21,700 bases of DNA, from the IMG/VR virus record IMGVR_UViG_3300037485_001834, positions 1 through 21,700 of that record. One strand, written 5' to 3'. The position numbers were made by a program, and so were the translations under genes. The stretch's first letter is position 1, and each line of letters starts with the position of its first letter. This DNA comes from a virus. Under the pieces are notes generated by a model. It made no database searches, was not told the DNA's origin, and saw only the letters and a program-made list of their open reading frames with translations. Positions 1 to 5,027 of this stretch are shown piece after piece.

Positions 1-8
1 GATGCCGT

Positions 9-24
9 GGGGGGGGGGTCAGGC
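9..24 (-). repeat. G10 tract in a degenerate gene-junction element
   Basis: The plus strand has ten consecutive G (9-18) followed by TCAGGC. Read on the minus strand this is GCCTGA followed by ten C, where TGA is the stop codon of the 115-aa gene. It resembles the ATGCCTGACCCCACC junction element found four times further right, with the ATG lost and the C run lengthened. A sequencing or assembly length error in the homopolymer cannot be excluded, but it would fall outside the identified coding frame. Confidence 0.5.
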
Positions 25-366
25 GACCCGGGGTCGGGCTTGGATAGCGAGGATGTCCAGAACTTTTGTCGAGTTGCTGTTGATCCAGTAGGGGACCTCC
101 GATACCAAGGTCAGGCCATTGTTTGCCATAGCAGCAACCAACAAAGCCGCATTCCATGGAGTAGCGCGACGGAGCGCCATGGAGATGGTGCCAGAAGCGC
201 GGCCAGTGGAGTCGGAGTACAGCACCCCATAAGCCAGCTGCTTGATGTCGAAATCTGATGTTGCCTGCTCCAGGTTCCGTAACTGCTGCTCAGCGCCACC
301 AGGCTGCTGCCGCTTGTTGCGGAAGGGAGCGGGAATGGAGGCTAAAACCGAAGTGGCGGTTTTCAT
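19..366 (-). CDS. hypothetical protein, 115 aa
   Basis: No family is recognised. The product is a soluble-looking protein with a basic N-terminal stretch (about residues 12-22, FRNKRQQ) and an alanine-rich hydrophobic patch near residues 68-82. I chose the ATG at 366 because it follows the AT-rich string TTTAAAAATG and gives a sensible N-terminus. A GTG at 474 is in frame and overlaps the upstream stop (GTGA), and would add 36 mostly Arg/Pro-rich residues. It is the last complete gene of the left minus-strand operon in this window. The stop lies in a degenerate copy of the operon's junction element. Being a real gene is likely; function is unknown. Confidence 0.6.
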   Translation of the reverse strand: MKTATSVLASIPAPFRNKRQQPGGAEQQLRNLEQATSDFDIKQLAYGVLYSDSTGRASGTISMALRRATPWNAALLVAAMANNGLTLVSEVPYWINSNSTKVLDILAIQARPRVA

Positions 367-368
367 TT

Positions 369-443
369 TTAAAGCCGGCGACGGGGCCGGGTGAGGGCGT
401 CGGGGATCTCTCCCCTGTGCAAATACAGTAGCAGGTCCGTCAC
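369..443 (-). CDS. possible 24-aa leader peptide
   Basis: A short frame begins with GTG inside the 18-bp dispersed repeat (428-445) and reads MTDLLLYLHRGE and onward, ending in TAA two bases before the ATG of the 115-aa gene. The second copy of the repeat, at 2157-2174, opens with the same codons (MTGLLHY) in a 70-codon frame. Shared start codons and the tight spacing to the next gene suggest a translated, coupling leader. The length is too small to be sure, and the repeat may instead be kept as DNA (promoter or operator). Confidence 0.3.
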   Translation of the reverse strand: MTDLLLYLHRGEIPDALTRPRRRL

Positions 444-445
444 GA
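428..445 (-). repeat. 18-bp dispersed repeat, copy 1
   Basis: Plus-strand GTAGCAGGTCCGTCACGA, matching 17 of 18 bases at 2157-2174. On the minus strand it reads TCGTGACGGACCTGCTAC and is followed by TGTATT. It lies upstream of the 115-aa gene. It could be a promoter or operator element, or the conserved start of a short reading frame. Confidence 0.6.
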
Positions 446-470
446 TCTGACGCAGCAAGCCAGGGCCAGT

Positions 471-716
471 TCACGGATTGTTGCGATTGGCCCTGGCCTT
501 AGCCCGCGCCCTGGTGTCGCGCACCCGTTGAGCCTTGGCGAGCCTGCCTAGCGGGTCGCATTTCTCCCAGCAGCTCCAGCAGTACAGGCCATGGGCTCCG
601 GTGTGGACCCTGCTGCAGCCAGGGCCGCTGCATTGCACCTGCTTGACCGGTGGCAGCCGGCCGGCCTTGCGCTCGCGGCGGCGGCGCTCGCGTGCGGCGC
701 CGGTGGGGTCAGGCAT
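471..716 (-). CDS. small basic zinc-finger-like protein, 81 aa
   Basis: Starts MPDPT within a junction repeat, so the frame upstream of this ATG is not used. Residues 9-20 are almost all Arg, Lys or Glu. Cysteines sit at about 29, 34, 46, 49 and 53 (CSGPGC, then YCWSCWEKC), a pattern expected for a small zinc-binding fold. The C-terminus is Arg/Ala-rich and helical. The CxxCWE core is shared with the gene immediately upstream (716-892), so the two are probably paralogues. Its ATG shares bases with that gene's stop (TGATG). A nucleic-acid-binding role is plausible from charge and cysteines but is inference. Confidence 0.65.
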   Translation of the reverse strand: MPDPTGAARERRRRERKAGRLPPVKQVQCSGPGCSRVHTGAHGLYCWSCWEKCDPLGRLAKAQRVRDTRARAKARANRNNP

Positions 717-892
717 CAGCCTCCTCCCTCCGGCAGCAGCCGCACCAGGGCCCACCATTGCCGGGAGCACTGGGCCTCCCAGCAAATCTGACAGACGGTG
801 CCTTCGGTGGCAGAAGGCCAGCGTTCGGCAGGACTGGGGATTGGCTCGGAACAGTCGGAGCAGGAGGGGATGGCGGTGGGGTCAGTTGGCAT
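716..892 (-). CDS. small zinc-finger-like protein, 58 aa
   Basis: Starts MPTDPT in a junction repeat; the ATG lies 11 nt inside the end of the preceding gene. Cysteines at residues 11, 14, 34, 37 and 42 form CSDC and CQICWEAQC, giving two CxxC knuckles about 20 residues apart, a typical zinc-ribbon spacing. The CxxCWE core matches YCWSCWEKC of the next gene. No enzymatic motif is present. Probably a small zinc-binding accessory protein; partner and role unknown. Confidence 0.65.
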   Translation of the reverse strand: MPTDPTAIPSCSDCSEPIPSPAERWPSATEGTVCQICWEAQCSRQWWALVRLLPEGGG

Positions 893-1259
893 TGGCCAGT
901 TTGGCAAGCAGGTCCGAAAGGCTTGTGGCGTACTCGTCACGAAAAGCTACGACTTGAGTATGTAGATCTTGCAGTGTTTCGCATCTAAATGCTTTTTCTG
1001 TGACTTGCTTGCCAAGGACTAAGACGCGTACAGAACCGTCCCACTTGGGTCCATTGTGCGTCTTTGGAGGGTAGAACCTACTTTCAAAACTTACTATCGG
1101 TCCGTCGAAATCAAGCTTGAAGCCGCAATCAAAGCGCCATACAGGGCACTCTGACTTTTTCGATCCCTTGTTGGCCGCATCTTCCCATTCGCAGCCCGTG
1201 GTCCAGTCAACTGGGCAGTCTTTGATGGGGTCACCACCGTTGAGAATGATTTGGTTCAT
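882..1259 (-). CDS. hypothetical protein, 125 aa
   Basis: No family is recognised. The N-terminal third has four cysteines (about residues 15, 23, 38 and 45) among acidic and aromatic residues. The middle looks beta-rich (DFDGPIVSFESRFYPP and VRVLVLGKQV). The last 30 residues look helical. Base composition is visibly less GC-rich than neighbouring genes, so it may have a different origin. The 3' end overlaps the next gene by 11 nt through a junction repeat. The ATG at 1259 overlaps the end of a 29-codon frame. Confidence 0.65.
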   Translation of the reverse strand: MNQIILNGGDPIKDCPVDWTTGCEWEDAANKGSKKSECPVWRFDCGFKLDFDGPIVSFESRFYPPKTHNGPKWDGSVRVLVLGKQVTEKAFRCETLQDLHTQVVAFRDEYATSLSDLLAKLANAN

Positions 1260-1320
1260 GGCTATTGCTGGGGTAAGGCTGGTTGGGGTGCTGACGATCG
1301 GCTTTGGTGGGGTCAGTCAT
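1231..1320 (-). CDS. possible 29-aa micro-ORF
   Basis: ATG inside a junction repeat (MTDPTKADRQHPNQ and onward), ending TGA within TGACCCCATC. It overlaps the end of the upstream gene by 8 nt and the start of the 125-aa gene by 29 nt. The peptide is rich in Pro, Asn, His and Ser and has no predicted fold. It fits the M-x-DPT pattern of its neighbours, which is the only reason to propose it. It may be a coupling leader for the 125-aa gene or a remnant of a deleted gene. Confidence 0.35.
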   Translation of the reverse strand: MTDPTKADRQHPNQPYPSNSHEPNHSQRW

Positions 1321-1588
1321 GGGATTGAGCAGCACTACGCCGGTCCTTGATCTGCTGCCAGAGCCGGATGGCAGCTTGCTCAAATTCCCGGTACTCGGCT
1401 TTCAGGTTGGTGGCATCGGTCACCATGCGGTACCTGACGACCGCGTCCCGTGCAGCATGGCTGGCGTTGGCGGCGCGGCGATAGGCAGGGCTCCAGCCCT
1501 CGCGGCTTCGGATGCGATCGGCAGCCTCAATCAGAGCAAACTGGGCAGCCTGCAGGGCGTCCAGCAGGTCGGCGGTGGGGTCAGGCAT
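1313..1588 (-). CDS. helical hypothetical protein, 91 aa
   Basis: Starts MPDPT in a junction repeat, overlapping the preceding gene by 8 nt. The product is almost entirely helical, with an Ala/Arg/Asp/Glu pattern suited to a helical bundle (DLLDALQAAQFALIEAADR at the N-terminus, REFEQAAIRLWQQIKDRR near the C-terminus). No catalytic or metal-binding motif is visible. Its stop lies in another junction repeat. It is probably a small cytoplasmic accessory protein; function unknown. Confidence 0.65.
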   Translation of the reverse strand: MPDPTADLLDALQAAQFALIEAADRIRSREGWSPAYRRAANASHAARDAVVRYRMVTDATNLKAEYREFEQAAIRLWQQIKDRRSAAQSHD

Positions 1589-1769
1589 CGCCAATCTCCA
1601 CCATTGTGGGCCAGTTGGCCATGGTCGGGTCGTAGGCGGCTTCCAGGGCTGGGAACAGCTCAGCACGGGACAGAGTGATGCTGCCGCCTTCGACGGGCCA
1701 GGAGTGCTGGCAGTTTGCGGTGCTGGTTCGGATGAGCACGTCGGTGATGGTTGGGATGGGCTGGGTCAT
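1581..1769 (-). CDS. hypothetical protein, 62 aa
   Basis: The ATG at 1769 gives MTQPIPTITDVLI, which resembles the neighbours' M-x-DPT starts. A GTG at 1805 would add 12 residues. The sequence contains a single Cys and a pattern of short beta-like strands followed by a helix (SRAELFPALEAAY). The end (EIGDA) runs 8 nt into the next gene through the junction repeat. No family is recognised. Confidence 0.55.
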   Translation of the reverse strand: MTQPIPTITDVLIRTSTANCQHSWPVEGGSITLSRAELFPALEAAYDPTMANWPTMVEIGDA

Positions 1770-1844
1770 GGTGTCAATGGGATGGAATGGATCCGCCAAG
1801 CTCACGGCGCCTGGCGGGTTGGGGGTCGGGGCTGGGGGTCGGGC

Positions 1845-2042
1845 TCACCCCTTGGGCGGAGTGACCCGGTAGCCATGGGCCCTCAGGAGAGCCACGGCAG
1901 CGGCCAGTTCCGCCTCAGTAGCGGCGGCAGGCAGTGCCGGGGCGGATGGCCCCAGCTCATCAGCCAGGCCCCGGTAGAGCCGGGCATCGGCTTGAGCCAG
2001 CTCCCGAAGGGTGGCGCGGAGGGTGTCGGTGATGGCGCCCAT
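1845..2042 (-). CDS. helical hypothetical protein, 65 aa
   Basis: First gene of the left operon. It reads MGAITDTLRATLRELAQADA at the N-terminus and is helical to about residue 30. After a Pro/Ala linker comes a second helix (TEAELAAAVALLRAHGYRVTPP) that resembles a small helix-hairpin domain. No family is recognised. Downstream, before the next gene, is a C-rich stretch with two GACCCCC units similar in base pattern to the junction repeats. The nearest upstream sequence is the divergent control region, so this gene should be the first translated. Confidence 0.6.
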   Translation of the reverse strand: MGAITDTLRATLRELAQADARLYRGLADELGPSAPALPAAATEAELAAAVALLRAHGYRVTPPKG

Positions 2043-2156
2043 AGGTGGGAGTGCTGTGGAGATTGGTTGCCCCGGACTGCTGGGGCGGTTCGGCTCGGTT
2101 TAACGCCTGTAGCCGGCTGGCGATCGGTGGCGGCTCTCGCCTCCGGTCTCCATAAT

Positions 2157-2174
2157 GTAGCAGGCCCGTCACGA
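2157..2174 (-). repeat. 18-bp dispersed repeat, copy 2
   Basis: Plus-strand GTAGCAGGCCCGTCACGA, one mismatch from copy 1 at 428-445. On the minus strand it is followed by ATTATGG, so TGCTACATT could serve as an extended -10 for the left operon. In this copy GTG opens a 70-codon frame (1960-2172) that overlaps the 65-aa gene and looks like a shadow beyond its first codons. Confidence 0.6.
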
Positions 2175-2270
2175 CTCAGCACCCCATCCCCCATCCACTT
2201 AGCAGTCTGTCACAATCCCACCGTTGGCCAGCTGCTGCAAAGGGTCTGGCCATGGCCGCTACGGTTTCAC

Positions 2271-2334
2271 GTTTTGAAGCGTGTTTTAAAGCATGGTTTT
2301 AAAGCATGGTTTTGGGTTATGGTTCTGGGGTCCC
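2271..2334 (+). repeat. 13-bp tandem repeats upstream of early operon
   Basis: Units: GTTTTGAAGCGT (2271-2282), GTTTTAAAGCATG (2283-2295), an identical copy (2296-2308), GTTTTGGGTTATG (2309-2321) and a weak fifth, GTTCTGGGGTCCC (2322-2334). The middle two are perfect. The array is AT-rich in a GC-rich region and ends 15 bp before the first early gene. Likely a protein-binding array (operator or iteron-like); which protein binds is unknown. Confidence 0.75.
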
Positions 2335-2348
2335 ACCGCCCATCCCTC

Positions 2349-2663
2349 ATGGCGATTCAACCATTGCCGCCCGTTAGAAAACTTGAACGAATCATTAAGC
2401 AGCTCGACATCCTGCGTGAAGTTTGGCCGCGCATCGGCTCCGGGTCTTGTCGCTTTGCGCTGAGCATGGTGGCCAAAGACGTTGTTGATTTAGCCGAAGA
2501 ACTCCGCGCCAGCAAGGCCCCTACCACTGGCTTTACCCGGCGTGAGAAAACCCTTCTCAAGCTGGCCCTAGGAGGAATCGCGGCCATTGCCCTTGTTTTG
2601 GGAGGCGCCCACCTTGGCCGCAATGACTACCCCGCCCCCAACGTTGCGAGGGTTGGGCAATGA
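2349..2663 (+). CDS. predicted membrane-anchored hypothetical protein, 104 aa
   Basis: I use the ATG at 2349 (MAIQPLPPVRKLERI). The open frame extends far upstream, but that part is antisense to the left operon and crosses the repeat array. Residues 10-60 are helical and charged. One hydrophobic segment (about residues 70-88, LKLALGGIAAIALVLGG) follows a basic stretch (TRREK), so the N-terminus is probably cytoplasmic with a C-terminal membrane anchor. It is the first gene of the early operon. No family is recognised. Confidence 0.65.
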   Translation: MAIQPLPPVRKLERIIKQLDILREVWPRIGSGSCRFALSMVAKDVVDLAEELRASKAPTTGFTRREKTLLKLALGGIAAIALVLGGAHLGRNDYPAPNVARVGQ

Positions 2664-2758
2664 TGTTTCTCGATTTTTTGTCAATTGTACTTATGGTGCT
2701 AATTGTTATTGGTGCTACTGACTTAGCTCTTCGCTTCCTGCGCATGTGGGGCAAATGA
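2660..2758 (+). CDS. 32-aa single-pass membrane micropeptide
   Basis: An ATG overlaps the previous stop (ATGATG) and the frame ends in an ATGA overlap with the next gene. The peptide is MMFLDFLSIVLMVLIVIGAT followed by a short basic tail (LALRFLRMWGK), which is a clear transmembrane helix with positive charges on the C-terminal side. Exact coupling on both sides argues that it is translated. Role unknown; small phage membrane peptides include superinfection and lysis factors, but nothing specific is shown here. Confidence 0.55.
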   Translation: MMFLDFLSIVLMVLIVIGATDLALRFLRMWGK

Positions 2759-3012
2759 AAGGAGAAGCTGACTACCACCGCCGGCTATCTGCCGACATGG
2801 CCGAAGCCGAGCACCAGGCACAGATCAACGCGCTTGACGACACAAGCGCCTGGGAGAAATTGTGCAAGATTCGTGATGCGCTGGGGGAAAAAATCAATCA
2901 GCCAACACCCCCCAGGAATTTTTACCGGGCTTCATCGTTAAAGCCGGAAACGTCTTACGATGCTGATTACCAAAACGCTTTGCTTAAATCTCATCAGGGG
3001 CTGTCGTCCTGA
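2755..3012 (+). CDS. hypothetical protein, 85 aa
   Basis: ATG at 2755 in an ATGA overlap; an in-frame GTG at 2746 is possible but less likely. The product is hydrophilic. The first 45 residues are helical (HRRLSADMAEAEHQAQINAL), followed by a Pro-rich turn (NQPTPPRNFYRA) and a Tyr/Asp-rich end. No family is recognised. Its stop overlaps the start of the ribbon-helix-helix gene (TGATG). Confidence 0.6.
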   Translation: MKGEADYHRRLSADMAEAEHQAQINALDDTSAWEKLCKIRDALGEKINQPTPPRNFYRASSLKPETSYDADYQNALLKSHQGLSS

Positions 3013-3206
3013 TGGCAAACCTGATCCGCCCCCAGCGGGCACGGCAGTACAAGCCGGCAACGCGCAGAACATCATTGACCATTTCGCTGAATGATGTCCA
3101 GCTTGCGGATGTTCAAGCCGTAATGCTTGAGCAAACCCTGGGAAAGTCTGGGGCTATTCAGTGGATTGTTGACGATTGGCGCAGGATCAAACAAGGGGAA
3201 GCATGA
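3012..3206 (+). CDS. ribbon-helix-helix DNA-binding protein, 64 aa
   Basis: A basic N-terminus (RPQRARQYKPATRRT) precedes a beta strand (SLTISLN, about residues 21-27) and two helices (DVQLADVQAVMLEQ and KSGAIQWIVDDWRRIKQ). That order and size match Arc/MetJ/CopG-type ribbon-helix-helix domains, which dimerise and bind DNA through the paired strands. It is probably a transcription regulator of the phage; the 13-bp repeat array at 2271-2334 is an obvious candidate operator, by inference only. It sits directly before the exonuclease gene with an ATGA overlap. Confidence 0.6.
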   Translation: MANLIRPQRARQYKPATRRTSLTISLNDVQLADVQAVMLEQTLGKSGAIQWIVDDWRRIKQGEA

Positions 3207-4021
3207 AAATCGCCGACTACCACCGCCACCCAGCGTGGTCCCCAACGGCTCTCAAATGCGCCTTTACCCAAACCATGGCGGTGTTCCATCACCGGTTTGG
3301 CCCTGGTGCCGCGCCGTTTGTGCCGTCTGACGACATGAACAAAGGCAGCCTGGTTGACTGCCTCTTGACGCCGCCATTTAACATTGATGGCATGTTTGCG
3401 GCTTATGACAACATCACCCGCAACACCAAAGACGGCAAGGCTAACTACAATCAAGCGGTCGAAAAAGGGCTAATTCCTGTCAGCTCAGCATGGTTTACGA
3501 ATGCCGAAGCGATTGCCCAGGTTCTCAGGGCAGACCCTGACATTGGCCCAATTCTTGACCGGCTAACCGAAGCCTCCAGCCAAGTCCCCCATTTCTGGAA
3601 CGACGACGCCGGCCGCCCCTGCCGCATGTTGCCCGACGTCATCACGATTGACGGCTGTGTGTACGATCTCAAAAAGACAAGAGACGCCAGGCAGAAAAAG
3701 TTCTATTGGCACGCAATGGATCTTGGCTACGATCTACAAATGGCGCATATTCATCTAGGATTCCTGGATAAATATGGCTACCCGCCAGAAGAGATCGGCA
3801 TTATTGACTACGAATGGGAACCTCCCTACGATCGCAGTCTCTCAATTTTGAACGCCGATGACATTGCCATTGGCCTAGAAAAACGCGAGGAGGCATTCAG
3901 GCGGATTGCAGAATGCCAAGCCTCTGGCGTCTGGCCCAGCCACGGGCGGCAATCTTTTCGGCCCGAACGCGCCAGCGTTGAGCCACTGACCATCGACCCC
4001 GATTCCATCACCCTCTTCTGA
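3203..4021 (+). CDS. RecE-like PD-(D/E)XK exonuclease, 272 aa
   Basis: Probably degrades duplex DNA from ends to leave single strands for the downstream annealase. The catalytic region reads MLPDVI (Asp145), then YDLKKT (Asp155, Lys157), the PD-(D/E)XK signature as in RecE and lambda exonuclease relatives. GYDLQMAHIH (Gln179) occupies the place of the family's GYxxQ helix, although the usual QxxxY tyrosine is Ile here. Residues 46-58 (NKGSLVDCLLTPP) match the N-terminal GxxxHxLLLxP-type helix. I chose the ATG at 3203 because AGGGGA lies just upstream and it overlaps the previous stop; an in-frame TTG at 3176 is poorer. It is followed after 1 nt by the RecT-like gene. Confidence 0.75.
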   Translation: MKIADYHRHPAWSPTALKCAFTQTMAVFHHRFGPGAAPFVPSDDMNKGSLVDCLLTPPFNIDGMFAAYDNITRNTKDGKANYNQAVEKGLIPVSSAWFTNAEAIAQVLRADPDIGPILDRLTEASSQVPHFWNDDAGRPCRMLPDVITIDGCVYDLKKTRDARQKKFYWHAMDLGYDLQMAHIHLGFLDKYGYPPEEIGIIDYEWEPPYDRSLSILNADDIAIGLEKREEAFRRIAECQASGVWPSHGRQSFRPERASVEPLTIDPDSITLF

Positions 4022-4022
4022 C

Positions 4023-4997
4023 ATGACCGATTCAGCACTTGCTACACGCGACAACGACGAACTCAGGGTTTTTTCCCTGGATGGGTTTGAGATAGCTCAG
4101 CGGATGGCCAAATCCTTGGCATCTTCTACGTTGGTGCCAAAGATATACCAGGGGCAGGAAGGCCTAGCCAATTGCCTGATTGCATTGGAGCTTGCGGGCA
4201 GGATGAAGATTTCTCCGATGGTGGTCATGCAAAACATGGTCCCCATTCATGGCCGCCCGTCCTGGAGTAGTCAGTTTTTGATCGGCACGGTAAACGCTTG
4301 CGGCAGGTTTTCGCCGTTGCGCTATATTTTCGACAACGAAGACGAGCCTACTTCCTGCTACTGCGAAGCCAAGGACCTTGCCTCTGGTGAAATCCTAAGG
4401 GGTGAAAAAATTACCATTGCCATGGCTAAAGCCCAGGGTTGGTGGAGCCGCAAAGACTCAAAAGGCGCGGAAACCAGCAAGTGGTTCACTATGACCGGCC
4501 AAATGCTGCGGTTTCGAGCTGCTTCATGGTGGCAGCGGGTTCACTGCCCAGAGCTATCCCTGGGGCTGCCCACGCAGGAGGAAGCCATCGACGTGGAGGC
4601 TGTCACCGTGTCCGAGGTGCCAGCAGCGGCCATTGCCCCAGCAGTCCCCGAGCCCCTGACGCACCGAGCCGAGGAGTCGGCCGAGGCGGCCACCCCAGCA
4701 GCAGAGTCCACCCCAGCCCCAGAGCCCCAGCCTGCGGAACCCGAGCCCGAACCCGAACCCACGCCGGCATCATCCCAGCCAGCCCCGATCGACACCCTGG
4801 CCACCACCAACGGCCCGGAACCCGCTGAACCGGGCACGGTTGAACGCCTGCCCCAGGGGCGAACCGTTATTGCCGCTGACCCCCAGCCAGAACTTGCGCC
4901 TGCCCCCGCAGCTGCTCGCCGGGTCGTGCCCCAAGTCCGCCGGCCGGCCCCTGCTGCGCCCCCAGCTGCAGATGCCCCGATCCCTGGCCTTGACTGA
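4023..4997 (+). CDS. RecT-like single-strand annealing protein, 324 aa
   Basis: Residues 20-190 resemble the RecT-type annealases of proteobacterial prophages: AQRMAKSLASSTLVP, CLIALELAGRMKISP, then VVMQNMVPIHGRPSWSSQFL and a C-terminal MLRFRAASWWQRVHCPELS. Such proteins anneal single strands left by the partner exonuclease, here encoded immediately upstream. From about residue 195 the protein becomes a 130-residue Pro/Ala/Glu-rich tail with EPEPEPEP runs and a basic patch (RRVVPQVRRP), ending APIPGLD. This tail is probably disordered and is unusual for the family. The annealase call rests on motif recollection plus context; it may be catalogued elsewhere only as a conserved phage protein. 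Confidence 0.7.
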   Translation: MTDSALATRDNDELRVFSLDGFEIAQRMAKSLASSTLVPKIYQGQEGLANCLIALELAGRMKISPMVVMQNMVPIHGRPSWSSQFLIGTVNACGRFSPLRYIFDNEDEPTSCYCEAKDLASGEILRGEKITIAMAKAQGWWSRKDSKGAETSKWFTMTGQMLRFRAASWWQRVHCPELSLGLPTQEEAIDVEAVTVSEVPAAAIAPAVPEPLTHRAEESAEAATPAAESTPAPEPQPAEPEPEPEPTPASSQPAPIDTLATTNGPEPAEPGTVERLPQGRTVIAADPQPELAPAPAAARRVVPQVRRPAPAAPPAADAPIPGLD

Positions 4998-5027
4998 TCG
5001 CCCCATCTCATCCCATCGAGCCCCCTC

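Larger units (their letters stand above)
702..1588 (-). repeat. repeated gene-junction element (4 clear copies)
   Basis: Copies lie at 702-716, 875-892, 1306-1320 and 1574-1588. On the minus strand they read ATGCCTGACCCCACC (702-716 and 1574-1588), ATGACTGACCCCACC (1306-1320) and ATGCCAACTGACCCCACC (875-892). In every copy the ATG starts the downstream gene, which therefore begins M-(P/T)-(T)-D-P-T. In three copies (1574-1588, 1306-1320, 875-892) the internal TGA is the stop of the upstream gene. At 702-716 the upstream stop is the TGA that overlaps the ATG. Partial copies lie at 1224-1233 (TGACCCCATC, stop of a micro-ORF) and 9-24. Confidence 0.85.
2043..2348. promoter_or_regulatory. divergent intergenic control region
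   Basis: About 300 bp between the first gene of the left (minus) operon and the first gene of the early (plus) operon. It contains one copy of the 18-bp dispersed repeat (2157-2174) and a set of 13-bp tandem repeats (2271-2334). On the minus strand TGCTACATTAT (2165-2155) could be an extended -10. On the plus strand the repeats provide AT-rich -10-like strings, but no convincing -35/-10 pair. No tRNA, terminator or convincing gene is seen. By position, both operons' promoters and operators should lie here. Confidence 0.6.

Noticed and set aside
535-988. Plus-strand frames of 112-140 codons over the left operon
   Set aside because: Arg/Ser/Pro-rich antisense shadows; the minus strand has coupled starts, stops and cysteine motifs.
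1960-2172. 70-codon minus frame starting in copy 2 of the 18-bp repeat
   Set aside because: After its first codons it is Pro/His/Arg-rich and overlaps the 65-aa gene in another frame; probably not a protein, though its start matches the 24-aa leader.
2271-2334. CRISPR-like array
   Set aside because: Units are 13 bp and directly abutting, with no spacers and no cas genes nearby.
1512-2348. Upstream part of a 383-codon plus-strand frame ending at 2663
   Set aside because: It is antisense to three well-supported left-operon genes and crosses the repeat array, and its composition is Gly/Trp/Arg-rich as expected for a shadow. Only the part from the ATG at 2349 looks like a protein.
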